Assembly (NCBI GenBank): GCA_003952965.2 | Contig: CM025855.1 | Span: forward strand, 1,835,252-1,899,251 | Source: Morella rubra | Lineage: Eukaryota > Streptophyta > Magnoliopsida > Fagales > Myricaceae | Direction of reading: 5' to 3' | DNA: 64,000 nucleotides | Part shown: positions 24,467 to 36,965 of the stretch, piece after piece | How positions within the stretch are numbered: position 1 is the stretch's first letter | How the letters are laid out: each line of letters starts with the position of its first letter | Program-made: the position numbers and the translations under genes | The notes under the pieces: generated by a model | What the model was told of the DNA's origin: nothing | Databases searched by the model: none | The model's input: the letters and a program-made list of their open reading frames with translations, nothing else

Positions 24467-24707
24467 CATTTATCGCCTCCTACCGCCGTTTTCATCCTCT
24501 CCAATCATGACAAATGCGTGGTCTTAGAATTTCAACAAACCAAAACCCCAGTGCCTGCCTCAAACCTTTCTCGCTTGCTAAGCATCGAATCTCTTATTTA
24601 TCCACCTTCATAATCCAAAATCCACGTGCTTAACCAAACAGGGACCGGTTCCCGCCAATTTCTGCTCACATTCCCCACAAACAACCCACTTGGTTTCCTC
24701 CAATAAC

Positions 24708-26505
24708 ATGAACCTGGAACCCACAACAACCCATTTTGTAAAGAAATCCATGACCTCTACTCGACCTAAACTTTGTGATTTTGTTTCATCTAAGAAAATT
24801 ATTACCCGTTATATTCAGCTGATGACAGACTCTGCTCTTAAACTGTTTGAAAATATGACAGTTAAAACTACAGTTACTTGGAATTCCATCTTGGTTGGTT
24901 ATTCGAGAAAACCCGGGGAAAATGATAGAATTCTTAATCCAGACCCTGTTTCATACAACAGAATGTTAGCTTGTTACTTGCACAATACTGATCTAGATAC
25001 TGCAACGGGTTTCTTTGATAAGATGCCTGTTAAGGATACGGCATCTTGGAATACTATGATATCGGGTTTTGCTCAAAATGGGAAGATGGGGAAGGCGCAT
25101 GAGTTGTTTTTGGTGATGCCAAAGAAAAATAGCGTGTCTTGGAGTGCTATGAACGTGGGATGTGGGGAACTGGAATCTGCAGAGGAGTTATTCAAGATAG
25201 CGCCAGTAAAGAGTGTAGTGGCATGGACTGCCATGATTACTGGGTATATGAAGTTTGGGAAGATTGGATTGGCAGAGAAAATGTTTCAAGAGGTGCCAGT
25301 GAAAATTTTGGTATGATTGCAGGTTATGTTGATAACGATCGAGCAGAGGATGGTTTGAAGTTTTTCAGAAAAATGGTTCGAAGTTTTTCAGAAAAATGGT
25401 GGAAGTTGGGGTTAGGCCAAATCCATCAAGCTTGAGTAGTGCTTTAGTAATCTATCCACATTGCGTTTGGGTAAACAAATTCATCAGTTGGTTTGTAAGT
25501 CTCCAATGCATAGTGATACAACAGCAGGAACTTCATTGATTAGGATGTATTGTAAGTGTGGAGGTTTGGAGGATGCCTGGAGATTGTTTAATGAGTTCCG
25601 AAAAGAGATTTGGTTACTTGGAATGCAATGATTTCTGGTTATGCTCAACATGGAGCAGGTGAAAAAGCTCTCCATTTGTTTAAAGAGATGAGGGATGCGG
25701 GGATGAAGCCAGATTGGATTACCTTTGTTGCAGTATTGCTCACTTGCAACCATGCAGGTTTGGTAGATCTTAGGGTCCAATATTTCAATTCAATGATGAA
25801 CGTACGGAGTTGAAGCTAAGCCAGACCACTATACATGCATCATGCATGGTTGACCTTCTCGGTTGAGCGGGTAGGCTAGGCCAAGCTGTAGATTTGATAC
25901 GGAAAATGCCTTTCAAACCCCATTCTGCCATTTTCGGAACACTTTTGGGTGCTTGTAGGATTCACAAGAATCTAGAGCTTGCCGAGTATGCTGCAAGGAG
26001 CTTGGTTCAACTGGCTTATGTTTATACCTCCATGAACAGGTGGGACTATGTTGCCATAATCCGATGGTTAATGAGAGAAAATAATGTAGTGAAGACACCT
26101 GGGTATAGGTGGATTGAGGTAGAAAATTTGGTTCACGAGTTCAGGTCAGGGGATAGGGTGCACCCAGAATTGGCCTTCATACATGAGAAACTGGAAAAAT
26201 TGGAGAAGAAAATGAAGTTTGCAGGCTATTCTCCAGATCTTGAATTTGCATTACACGATGTCAGGGAAGAGCAGAAAGAGCAGCTTTTATTATGGCACAG
26301 TGAAAAATTGGCCATTGCTTTCGGCCTCATGAAAGTGCCTCCAGGAACTCTAATCCGGGTCTTCAAAAACTTGAGGGTATGTGGGGACTGTCACCTTGCC
26401 ACCAAGTACATTTCAGCAATTGAGAGAAGGGAAATCATTGTTCGGGATACAACGAGGTTCTACCATTTCAAAGTTGGGATTTGCAGTTGTGGTGACTACT
26501 GGTAA
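24708..26505 (+). pseudogene. DYW-type pentatricopeptide repeat protein, At4g16835-like, decayed
   Basis: PLS-class PPR repeats are followed by E and DYW domains. Members of this family act in organelle RNA editing. Readable repeats include TVTWNSILVGYSR, NPDPVSYNRMLACYL, DTASWNTMISGFAQNGKMG and VVAWTAMITGYMKFGKIG. Later come [20 protein letters not shown] and [20 protein letters not shown]. The DYW part (25894-26505) is open and ends CSCGDYW, with the [10 protein letters not shown] and CGDCH motifs of the deaminase-like zinc site. The order and wording match Arabidopsis At4g16835 as I remember it. Breaks: a deletion near 25314 that removes the TWNA part of a repeat, a 23-bp tandem duplication near 25363-25405, and further frameshifts near 25440, 25600 and 25815. 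No single frame runs through, so it is a pseudogene. Confidence 0.85.
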
Positions 26506-27219
26506 GGTTAAGGTTGCAAAAGTTCTTCCAAATTCTTTCCAGCTATGTCTTCAGCGCGTGGGTCATTTGGGGAGAGAGTGAAATTAAAATATCGTTACGC
26601 AGGAGTGGACAGTGGGTATTGCTTATGCTTAATCATCCCGCTCTACACATATTTGAACAGTTGAGCGGGCAGGCTGGTTCAAGTTCTTGATTTGATAATT
26701 TAGGGAAAAAGTGATAGCCTCTAAAACCACGTTCTTCTACATGTGGAATCCTTCTGATGCCTTGTTTGTCAACAATAGCGCAGCACACTTATGGGGCTCT
26801 GCTGGGTTTTGCAGGTCACCCTCAATTCGACTGTAAACAGACATGGGAAACTACTCTGATAAGCAAATGTATGCACAATATGGAAAAATTAGACTGGCAA
26901 TACGATTGAGAAGGACCATGCTGCAGAATGTCAAGAGACTCTCTTTTTCCATCTTCATTAAACAGACAACATTTGTATATCTTATCCTTTTTGTTTTTTC
27001 ATTTTGGGGTGGCTGGGGCCTCTTGTTACAAGTCTCATCAGGAACGAAGCTAGTTTTGCTTCAATTCAATCTTTGGTTCAAGTTCTTTTCTTCTATACTA
27101 GACTGCAGGAAAGAAGCTGGATGGATGAAGATCAATTTTCTGTTTATCGTAATGGATCGTTCTTAGCCTTCTCCTGTCAAAGACATGTCTAGTTCCCTCT
27201 GTACTATACATGGAGCATA
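26506..27219. other. Spacer after the PPR pseudogene
   Basis: Likely remnant 3' flank of the PPR gene. Open frames at 26843-27192 overlap one another in different frames and have no family resemblance. I see no further feature. Confidence 0.4.
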
Positions 27220-27555
27220 CATGGAGCGTATTATGGTTACTGACCCGTTAGTTGGTGAGGCTATGGCGGCTGTGAGAGCCATGGAATAGCAAAGGAGATC
27301 AAGAAATGGTCGCAAGTTCATTTTGAATCCGACTCACAGATTTTGTGCAACGACATTAACAATGCTGCGCAACATCCATCTTGGAAGGCTGAAGCTATTG
27401 TTCTTTCACTTCGACGTGTTTCGGGAGTATCCGGACTGGCCCATCCCGTGGGTTTCTCGACGGATCAATCAACAACCTCAAATGCTGGCCCAATGGGCTG
27501 CCCACTACCAAATTACAGTCCATATTGCTGATAGTCATGGTAATAGTAATTGAGA
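27220..27555 (+). pseudogene. RNase H-like (RVT_3-type) domain fragment 1
   Basis: Conceptual translation gives TDPLVGEAMAAVRAME, then after a frame change EIKKWSQVHFESDSQILCND with INNAAQHPSWKAEAIV, and finally RRINQQPQMLAQWAAHYQ. The ESDS motif, the AEA block and a terminal LAQWA are typical of the plant RNase H-like domain found in LINE-derived proteins. The fragment has at least two frame breaks and no reverse transcriptase beside it. Related fragments lie near 61.1-61.3 kb and 62.0-62.4 kb. Confidence 0.6.
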
Positions 27556-27589
27556 TTGTGTTTGATTGATAAAATTTTAACAGTGGTTA

Positions 27590-29010
27590 AAATTTTAAGT
27601 ATGAAAATACTCAAATATATATACATTAACTCCAAAATTATCGATAACAGAGATGGAAAAATATCGCCCATGTTCTCTCAACTCCTTCAACTAATTAAAC
27701 ATAAATATGTACAAAGTAGGTATACCAACGTTTAGATTTATTTTTCTAAGCAAATAGGGGCTCGCGCGGTGATCATTTAACAAATAATGAAGTAACGTCA
27801 TGGTAAACGATAGCGAGGGGATTCTGTAGATTTGAAAACATAATATATATTTGTAGCTCGAAAGAAAAAAGTTAACAAGAATATATATTACTGACTTGTC
27901 TCTGTACACTATCTTGAGTACGCTGTGGAGCAATATGTTATATTTACTTAAGGTATTAGTTCGTAGGAGAGAGAATTGTAATTAACTTCTTCATTTTTTT
28001 TCCTTCTGAATTATTATTATTATTATTATTGATGGGTTGTTATTAACTGGTATCAGTCGGCCAGTGGACAAAATCAATAAAGATAAAAGAGGTCATGTGC
28101 GGACTGCATAGTATGAATGAGATCGAATGTGTAGGCTCAGCCCACAAAAAGGAAACACACACAAAAATTGAAATTGGTCTCACTTCAGCAAAAAAGGGCA
28201 TCGATATGTTGACAAGACAAGCCCATAAAAGTTGTTTTTATCGTTTTTCTGGCGACTAAACGCGTTCGCAGAGAAAACGTTCTCAGCTTTTCGTGCCGTT
28301 TGGTGGAGCTGCAAACTAGCTGTCAAGGAAAACTTGAAATTGGTCCAAAAAGAAAATGGCTTTCTCGTCCCCCTTTCCCCTCCTCACTTCGGTAACATTG
28401 CACCCCCTTTTCATGGCTGAAGGACTACAAAATTATTAGAAAAAATTTTTCGTGGTGGAAACCAAAAAAACAAACTATATGAAAATATTTTCGAAAAAGG
28501 GTCACAATTTCCTCGTTAGTTTACATCCAACAGTCACCCCGGTACCAGATTGAGGAACCGGGTGGAAAACAAAAGAACTACACTTGCTGAAGATCATGAA
28601 AGCACAGTAGGGGATCGACCGGTGGGGACTTCTGTCAAATATCTTATGTACATTAATAGAGGAGAAAGTGACGTATCTGACACCTAGTTCCCCAACGAAT
28701 AACCTTGAAATTCTTCCAAGTTGGCTTCTATTATTTTCGTTTTTTATTAAATTAAATTTTCACCTTGTCTATTTATAGTTTATGTTCAATTCCACTCTCA
28801 AGTGATCTCATTTCGATCGGGAAGTGGCAAAAAATAATTGTGCAAACTAAAAACACCTTCGGGAAATAACCCGATACATCCAGACTGATATTACCCAACA
28901 AGTCTTCTTAATTACCGTCTTGAAGTAAAACAACTAGCAACTCTATCACAGGAAAACTAAGTGGAGGCTTTGGCACACGACTTAATACAAAAGGCATAAA
29001 AAATGAGATA
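27590..29010. repeat. 3' flank of CNGC B, duplicated as 3' flank of CNGC D
   Basis: This stretch matches 41880-43273 almost throughout. Both contain ctccaaaattatcgataaca, tttatttttctaagcaaata, tgatgggttgttattaactgg, gtcaaatatcttatgtacat and cgatcgggaagtggcaaaaa. A shorter third copy is at about 53865-53980. No coding frame is shared in a convincing way, so it is non-coding flank carried along with the gene duplication. Confidence 0.85.
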
Positions 29011-32000
29011 TTACCTTTCAGAAATAACATTGAGAGCGGCAGAAGCTGCGTGTGAAGGAGGTGTTACGTAATGTTGGCGCAATAGACCCATCAAGTCGTC
29101 GGCCGTCAAAACAAAGGCCTCGACTTTTGTATGGGTTTTGAGTGTCATGGGAGAGATTGGGAGGTTAGATAGACACGGTGAGGGACTGGTAGATTTGAAC
29201 CCCCAATCTAAAAGCTCTTCTCCACAGAATTGACCCTTCTCCAAACACACCCAGCTTGAGGAGACGGTTTCCTCACTACTGGAGGCGAACTTCCATATGA
29301 CACCTTCCGTGATTAAGAGCATCCGATCAAGTGGTTCTCCCGCCTTAACAATGTAGCTACCTTCGTAGTAGTACACGTGCTTGAGATAGTCGCAAACCAA
29401 ATGCTTTAAGAGGTTTTGACTTCCGTTTTGAAATATTGGCACCTGAATTGAAACAATTGGGAGGATCTGATTAATAATGAGATATCAGGGATATTATTGC
29501 CTATTCAAAGACGTATATATAGGGACTCACTTTCTCTAACAGGGGCAAGGAGAGATGGTGCTTAATATCTATTTTCAGATATATGGGAAGAAGATCGAAC
29601 GGATTGTCTATATTAATATCCTCCTTCTCGTCCAGGCTTTGTCCTGTGTGAAACATGATATCTTCCATTAGAGTATCGAGACCGTTTCTATTTATCCACG
29701 ACTGTATGCTTTTTTTTTTATCTTTTATCACTGCCCTTTCCTTCTTATTCTTGAGTATCTTCAACTGTTTAGATGTCTTCAACTGCATATACATCTGGAA
29801 TAACACAAGTTTAGATGTTTCTACGTTAGAAATTAAATGCTATATATCTCTAATCCTCTCACTGTCTCAAACACAATTATATTAATAAGAACCATAGAGC
29901 TTAAAAAAGATGGAGCACCAACCTGCAAATTTCCAATGAAGTACAAAAACAGAAGCAAGCCATAGAGCGAAATCATGACTGCGAAACAGTTTTCCCAGAA
30001 ATAGGAACTTGTATCAAGGTTTTGACCGAGAGAACTGCAAAAATTGGAACAACAGTAACTCATGAGACTTTTGTCTTAGAAACGTCTATTAATCTATGAA
30101 AACAACAATATCTAAACTAATATTTCCACCTGTAAGACTGTAATATTTGGAATATTGGAGTACTATATATGTAAACGGAAATCATTTTCCCGAACATCTT
30201 ATCCACGGACTATTCTCTTCTTTGGTAAATTTCTCATTTTTTTTGGTTTTTCTGACTATATTATCATGACCGTCAGAATTGAGCAACAGCCGAGAACCAC
30301 AAAGGTGTTCCTACTACTGAAGATGAATGATGAATCCATAGACAGTGCACAGGAGATGTGGCCAAATCCATTACAGGAACTCCTATTTCATTGTATTGTT
30401 CAGCAAATGGGCAGGAAGAACAAACTCTTATGAGAGAAAGTGTAAGCATTTGCAATACAGCATGATATGTTTAAGGACAACAGGAACCGATAAAAGCTAC
30501 TGTGAAGTTTGCTCAATGTGAAAGAAAAAACGAGTCTATAAGGCGCAAACCTCAAATTTTTGAGTCCCCACCAGAAACAGAACATTATCTTTTGCAAAAA
30601 ATCCGTGGACGACACTGTATCAGACTGAAGGGCATGAAGGAATATTCCGAAATCGAAGAGGGTTGTATTGGGTGTTTGTACTGGGCAATTGTCATTTAGA
30701 AGTAATGTGTAATTTGCGAAACCATGATCAGCACAGCTAAAAGAACTCGGTAATTTACAGCCATCATCTTTTCGACAGACGAAGTACCAGCAACCCATCT
30801 CCCGTTCGATTGAGAAAAAGTACCAAAGGCACCCAGTACCTAACGACCAGCAAATCTCTTAAAGATCAGTACGTTCTACAGACACTACCGAAAACAGAGT
30901 AAACTAAGAAAAGAAGAGAGAATTCTGTAGATATGAAAAACAATTTTAATTCCATCGGAAATAAATAAAAAATAATCAAGTAGTATTTCACCGTGATTTT
31001 GAGAAACTTGTATATAAATACTCCGTGCTCCTAGTTTATAAATGACTTGACTTATGTATGCAGTGATGCACATGTATGCATTATAGCTGGATTAAGTTAT
31101 GGAGAACTTTCAAAGTATTGACGAGAACTTTCTACACTAGAATCCTTCAGTGCTAGCATATCCAAAATCAAAGTAGACCGATCATGATTGAGAATCGACT
31201 CGCCGGTTTTCAATGCAGCTTCGGTAGTGGTTGCCTGAGTGCATGTGAGATACTGGGCACATATTGCAAGAGAGAAGTTCAAGAACTTCCTGTAATTTAA
31301 AGAATTCAAACCTTTCCTTTCTTTGAAAGGTAATGTGGCGAATCACACAGCTAAATCGAGCCATAGATACCAGCAACCCATCTCCCGTTCGATTGAGAAA
31401 AAGTACCAGAAGGCACCCAGTACCTAACGACCAGCAAATCTCTTAAAGATCAGTACGTTCTAGACACTACCGAAAACAGAGTAAACTAAGAAAAGAAGAG
31501 AGAATTCTGTAGATATGAAAAACAATTTTAATTCCATCGGAAATAAATAAAAAATAATCAAGTAGTATTTCACCGTGATTTTGAGAAACTTGTATATAAA
31601 TACTCCGTGCTCCTAGTTTATAAATGACTTGAAGTTGAGGTTGAGGAACTTATGTATGCAGTGATGCACATGTATGCATTCGTCCGCGTTCTCCATAGCT
31701 GGATTAAGTTATGGAGAACTTTCAAAGTATTGACGAGAACTTTCTACACTAGAATCCTTCAGTGCTAGCATATCCAAAATAAGATGACAAAGTAGACCTA
31801 AATAATAAAACAAATTAAGATCAGGTAAACAAATTATACGAAGTTGAGAATCAAACTTACATGACTCGCGAGGATATACAGAAACAAATTCAATGCAGCT
31901 CTCGCATGGATAGATTTTTGAATTCTGTTGGATCTCGTTAGTTTTTCCATGTCGGAAAATTCTCGGCACATATTGCAAGAGAGCAAGAGCCTTCAAGAAC

Positions 32001-33571
32001 TTCCTGTAATTTAAAGAATTCAAACCTTTCCTTTCTTGAAAGGTAATTGGAATCACCACCTGAGTAGATAGTACAAAATAGGTCACGTAAGATCTATTAA
32101 TGGAGGAAGACGCGCGATTTCATTCAATCAAATAATTAGTTATCTATACTTATATTCTTTTTCTCACATAAATATTTTTTTTTTGTAGGTTTCTCGCATA
32201 CATGCATGTCACTGAAACTTAAGGATCTTATAAACGAAAAAATAGTCCAAAATTCAAATAATTCTGTAGCAAATTTTAAATTTCCTACAAATAGGGTCCT
32301 CCCCAAATTAAATCCATAGAAAAAAGTTGTTAATCATTTAGCCTATTAATATATATCATGAATATATAAAATTAAAGTAGAATTTTAAGATTTAGTACCT
32401 GTGGAATTGGAAGAATAGCGAGAACGTCAACTACGAAGTATGTTGATAAATACCTCTTTCTTATTTCCTGAGGATTTGTAAGTATTCTTGTTCGTCCAAT
32501 ATCACGGGGGTCCTTGATTTTACAAGGACAGAGAAATTGCAAGACGATATTCACAACATAAATCATATCAGTGATTAATCGAAAGCAAATGGCAGCAACC
32601 TCCAATCTTTTATCTAACACAATGCACTTGTTATCATCATTGATCATAGGAAGATAAAAGAAGAAAGGGTCCACGAACACGGCAAGCACACACGATACTA
32701 AAAGAATCTCATGCCAGGTTTTCATGAACGATCCATCTGGATGAAGAATTCCTTCTTTTTTATCTCCATTAACCGAGTATACTTGCGGACTCTTAACCCT
32801 GCGCAAAGATTAAGAGAAAAATATATATAATTTACCAGACAAAAAAATTAAACTCGCTCAGAATATTTATTACGTAATGTCTTATCACATCAACTGCATG
32901 CAGGCCATTTGCATTTTGTGGCTGAAATATCCAGCAATAGTGATCATCTCGATTTATTATTTAGAGTTTGCAAATGTAGAGATAAGGAAGAGGGAAATTA
33001 CAACCTCACGAGAGCAGTACTGTTCGTCCGGGAAAGCTGATCACAATATCGCATAACATGTTCCTCGCTATCCCTGAGCACAATGTAATGACAAAGAATA
33101 TATGAAAGATGTTCTTTCTTTGTTTTTTGTTATTAGAATAAGGTAAAATTCATGTTCTACTTTAAGCCCATGAAAATGATTCTATGCTAACTTCCAAGTA
33201 CGTACGTTTTGGATAATTGGAATTATTCCACACCTACAGACACCATGTGAATCAAGATGTATACTTGAATATATAGGAAGTACGTACGCAAAAAACTAGC
33301 ATGCTTACGTGTCAGTTAAGGCCGACAAAATGTACAAATAAAAAGAGGTCTTATTATCCATTGATAACTAATTAGGGATTATTGGTAATCGTAGTGTTGA
33401 CAAAAAAAAAAAAAACTAATTAGGGATTATTATATTTACTTGAAAATTACAATCGATCACAAATTATGTAATTACATGTCGACCTGACGGTTAAGCCGGC
33501 GCTGTAATTAAACTTAATTACTACAATAAAAAGCGCACCCAAAAAGAAGAAGATTCTAACCTCATCATCAT
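29011..33571 (-). pseudogene. Cyclic nucleotide-gated ion channel, copy B (frameshifted)
   Basis: The eight-exon layout is the same as copy A: 33571-33561, 33073-33005, 32798-32399, 32059-31861, 30839-30551, 30034-29923, 29794-29531 and 29442-29011. Exon 3 (ILHPDGSFMKTWHEILL), exon 6 (the SSLGQNLDTSSYF filter block), the C-linker exon and the nucleotide-binding exon are open. Exon 4 has 199 nt against 213 in copy A, so about 14 nt are lost after YVPRIFR and the frame shifts. Exon 5 lacks one base at its start (about 30825). The intron between exons 5 and 4 contains a duplicated piece carrying a second copy of the exon 5 start. The last exon ends ALNVISER and stop, again without an IQ tail. 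The changes point to a pseudogene unless the assembly is wrong. Confidence 0.82.
30785..32055. repeat. Internal tandem duplication within CNGC B (period ~583 bp)
   Basis: The sequence starting taccagcaacccatctcccg at 30785 starts again at 31368 and stays nearly identical for about 360 bp. The copies share cgaccagcaaatctcttaaa, gaattctgtagatatgaaaa and tactccgtgctcctagttta. Each unit runs from the start of exon 5 through the intron into exon 4. The first unit keeps only part of exon 4 (about 31275-31335). Copies A, C and D have a single unit. Confidence 0.88.
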
Positions 33572-33684
33572 GATCAGCTTCTTGACCTCTTGGCGGGCAA
33601 AGAATAAAAAACCTCCCAACTGCAGGTTACGTAGAACGTCCGACAATCGAGTTCCTTCTAGTTCTACAAAGCTGGATTTTTCAT

Positions 33685-33760
33685 GCCTAGAAACATGGAA
33701 AACATGTGAACGTTTTCAGGGAAGAATTAGTAACTGTGGACCATATATATATAGATCGGC
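33685..33760 (-). promoter_or_regulatory. Conserved upstream block of CNGC B
   Basis: It contains acatggaaaacatgtgaacg, ttttcagg, agaattagtaactgtgga and a catatatatata run, as upstream of copies A and D. The spacing to the start codon (33571) is similar to copy A. Confidence 0.4.
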
Positions 33761-33789
33761 AAAGATTGGCTTTGTCGTAGGATTTTAAC

Positions 33790-34690
33790 GCTGTATATTT
33801 GTAGATGCAATGGGGAATCGGAGATGTAGATGCCAGTCAAAAATAGAGGCAAATCTTGCATGCCCTCACGGATGCTTACTAGCTAGACCATGGACGAGGA
33901 TCTCCTGCTCCTGCAATTTAGAGAGAGAGAAAAAAATGTGGATTCCGATCGGACCCACCCTATCCGAATAGCATAGATAGAGTGAGTTCCGTGCGGGACC
34001 TATATCTTTTTCTCCCTTTCTCTCGCATGACCGAATTGCAGGCGATCGCTAGACCATCAACCATTGACCAAGACTACCTCCAAGTCAAGTCTTTTTTTTT
34101 TTTTATCCTCAAACTAGTCGTCCTCTGGTTGCTCTAGTTTTTATTTTTTGCTGACAGCAGTATAGTGCAATAATTGAGGTTTGAGCAACTTTTTCCACAT
34201 TTCTTTTGTCTTTTTTTCTTTGCTTCAATACGACGACATTAAATGGACAAGACTGGCAGGGTTAGGAGCTCAGTTAGGTGCCAACTGCGCGCATTACTCA
34301 CACCTCGCCCGTTTGATTTGGATTATCACCGAAATGCAAAGATATGAACCATTGGCCAAGATTTTCTCCGAGTCAAGTTGCAGGCGATCGCTAGACCATG
34401 AACCATTGGCCAAGATTATCTCCGAGTTTTTTTTTTTTTTTTTATCCTCAAGTCAAGTCTAGTCGTCCTCTAGTCGTCTTCTAGTTGCTCTAGTTTTTAT
34501 TTTTTGCTGACAGCAGTATAGTACAATAATTGAGGTTTGAGCAACTTTTTCCACATTTCTTTTGTCTTTTTTCTTTGCCTCAATACGACGACATTAAATG
34601 GACGAGACTGGCAGGGTTAGGAGCTCAGTTAGGTGCCAACTGCGCGCATTACTCACACCTGGCCCGTCCGTGATTTGGATAAATAGCCAT
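33790..34690. repeat. Non-coding spacer with a ~340-bp tandem duplication
   Basis: Two direct copies, about 34040-34312 and 34381-34675, begin caggcgatcgctagaccat and share ttttattttttgctgacagc, caactttttccacatttctt and ggcagggttaggagctcagt. A shorter relative is at about 35510-35570. No gene is visible. Confidence 0.75.
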
Positions 34691-36744
34691 TGTTTACCGT
34701 GAGGTATATTTTTAAAATTTTGAAATATTAAAATTTATTAAAATATATAAAAAATATGAAATATAAGTATAAATATATAAAATTTATTAAAGTTTATAAA
34801 ATATGTATAATGTGGTAGAAATTTTAAATCTAAAAAAATTAGATAAATCAACGCTCCAAAATCTTGACGTGCAAATTAAAGATTGGGTTTATCGTATGGT
34901 TTTAAGACTCTGTACGTACGTAGATGCAAGTCATAAATAAAGGCAACTACTCTTCCTGCCCATGCATACAGATTCTTACGAGACGGATACTGTGAATCAT
35001 TGATCAAGACCATTCTCATGCCAAGACAGGTGGGAACTCAGCAAGTTTAATTAGGTTAGGTGCCAACATTTACACCTCCCCATTTGTTGCAAACGCACTT
35101 CACGTGTTCTGGCGTAAGGGTACACAAAAAAAAAAAAAAATGCCATAGAGAATTCAATATAAGAACAATCGTCATCTATTTCTGCTTCTGGTTTAGTTCT
35201 TTCGTGTAGCCCTCTGTACTGTTGTAGTTGCCGAATCTGCCGCATTCACAATTCACTTCTGGATCCACCGCTAGCCTAACAAGGATTTCGTGAATGTTAA
35301 GGCATGGCAGTGTTTGGTCGTCAAATATTCAATCATTTAATTTAATAAAATAATTATAAAATAATCTTTTTTTTTTTTTTAATATTTAAAATTTTAACCG
35401 CCCAAAATATTGTTCAGATGCAACGGAGATGTAGATGCAAGTCTCCTCCGACAGCTCTAATTTATTTCTTCTGCCAACAGTAGAACAAGATTCGACAAGA
35501 ATTGAAATTTGAGCAACGTTTTCCACATTTCTTTTGTTTTTTTTCTTTGCTTCAATACGACAATAGGCCAAGAGTACTGATGGGCTCAACAGTCAGCTGA
35601 TCAAGTTTAGAGGCATGTTTGATTGTAAAAATAGTTTAGAATATAGTGGCTATGTTTGGTTGATTTTTAAAAAAATTTATATAATTATTTATTTATTTAT
35701 TTTAATATTTTTTTATAAATTTTAATAAATTTTTACAAATTCTAATAAATTTTAACAAATTTTAACAACTTTTAACAAACTTTTCACCAATATCAAAGAA
35801 TCTACATTACCTCTAACAAAAAAAAAAATATTTTAATTATTACACAAAAAATGTTTTAAAAAACAAACCAAACATAGCCAATAGAATTTAACAAATTATA
35901 AAACGAACATCCAAAATCTTAAAAATTCATACACAAATACCAATTCTTTTTACACAATCTCTAATAATTTTTCACACAAAATTTAATACCTTTAAAAAAA
36001 ATTATAACAAATATTCTCTCTTTATACTTTTTACTTAATTCTAATATTTTTTATTAAACCATTATATCAATTTATCTCTCTTTATAACCTTTTTATAAAT
36101 TTTAATAAAAATTAAATATTTTAAAAATTATTTATTAACTTTTACATAAAATATATAAAATTTCAATCTACCTAAATATTTTAAATTATATCAAAATTTT
36201 AAAAATCTTTACAAAACCAACTGCCCTGCTTCCCAACATTTACACCTCGTCCTTTTCACAGTACTGTACTCCAGCCAATCGCAACGTCATCCATATCCCG
36301 TGTTCAATCGTCACAGCCACAAAGGTCACCACAGGTACACATGGAACACACATTCCATCAATTATCCTGACTAGTCTAGGCCGGCCCCGGCTATATGCCT
36401 AGGCCTCAAACTGGATTGCCCGCCCGAAACCTTCACGCAAAATCGCAAGCCAAGTGCCAACCAAAGTCATCGTTGTCAAATCCATCCGAAACTTAAGACG
36501 TCTATTTGCTATAGCCCAAAACACAAAAAGATACGCATCCCAAACTCGCCCGAAGCCTGATCCTCTAGTCCACCGCCGCTCTTCTTCAACAGCCCTTCCT
36601 GTCACGTAACCCTTCCGAGTCTCTGAACTCACCTTCCTCGTCCCCACCTCTCTCCTCGTTTGGTCCTCCTATCCACCTTTTCTCTTTTCCTCCCTGACAT
36701 TCACAAGGATATGGACACAAGGGATTTAGTAGACTTTTAAAAAA
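34690..36744. other. AT-rich spacer, no supported gene
   Basis: About 34690-34860 and 35640-36220 are very AT-rich with many aaatttt and taaatttt runs. The open frame on the minus strand at 36399-36647 (82 codons) lies in a more GC-rich patch, but I recognise no family, so I do not call it a gene. A candidate MITE is listed separately. Confidence 0.4.
35647..35880. mobile_element. Candidate MITE with short terminal inverted repeats
   Basis: The left end tggctatgtttggttg and the right end caaaccaaacatagcca are inverted copies with one extra base, 234 bp apart, and both continue into A/T runs. The interior is non-coding and AT-rich, like a miniature inverted-repeat element. A target duplication is not clear (atag occurs beside both ends). 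Confidence 0.45.
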
Positions 36745-36965
36745 ATATTCTTATTTCAAAGACATAGCATCATATTTCATAGCACATAATATAAAATTTA
36801 GATATTAATAAAAATAGAGACCAAAATGAGTATATCCACCTTAGACATAAATTTTAAATTAAACAACACATTTAGTTTTCAATAATTTAAAATAATGCAA
36901 CAATTAGAATAAAAAAACAAAATTTTAAAATTTTAATATCCAACTAACATGAGGGAAAACCTAAA
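36745..36965. repeat. 3' flank of CNGC C, shared with CNGC A
   Basis: It matches 12960-13184 over most of its length (acataaattttaaattaaac; aataatgcaacaattaga; ttttaatatccaa). It does not match the 3' flanks of copies B or D. Confidence 0.7.

Noticed and set aside
36399..36647. Minus-strand 82-codon frame in a GC-richer patch
   Set aside because: No recognisable domain, no splice context, no paralogue in the window. Left as unassigned.
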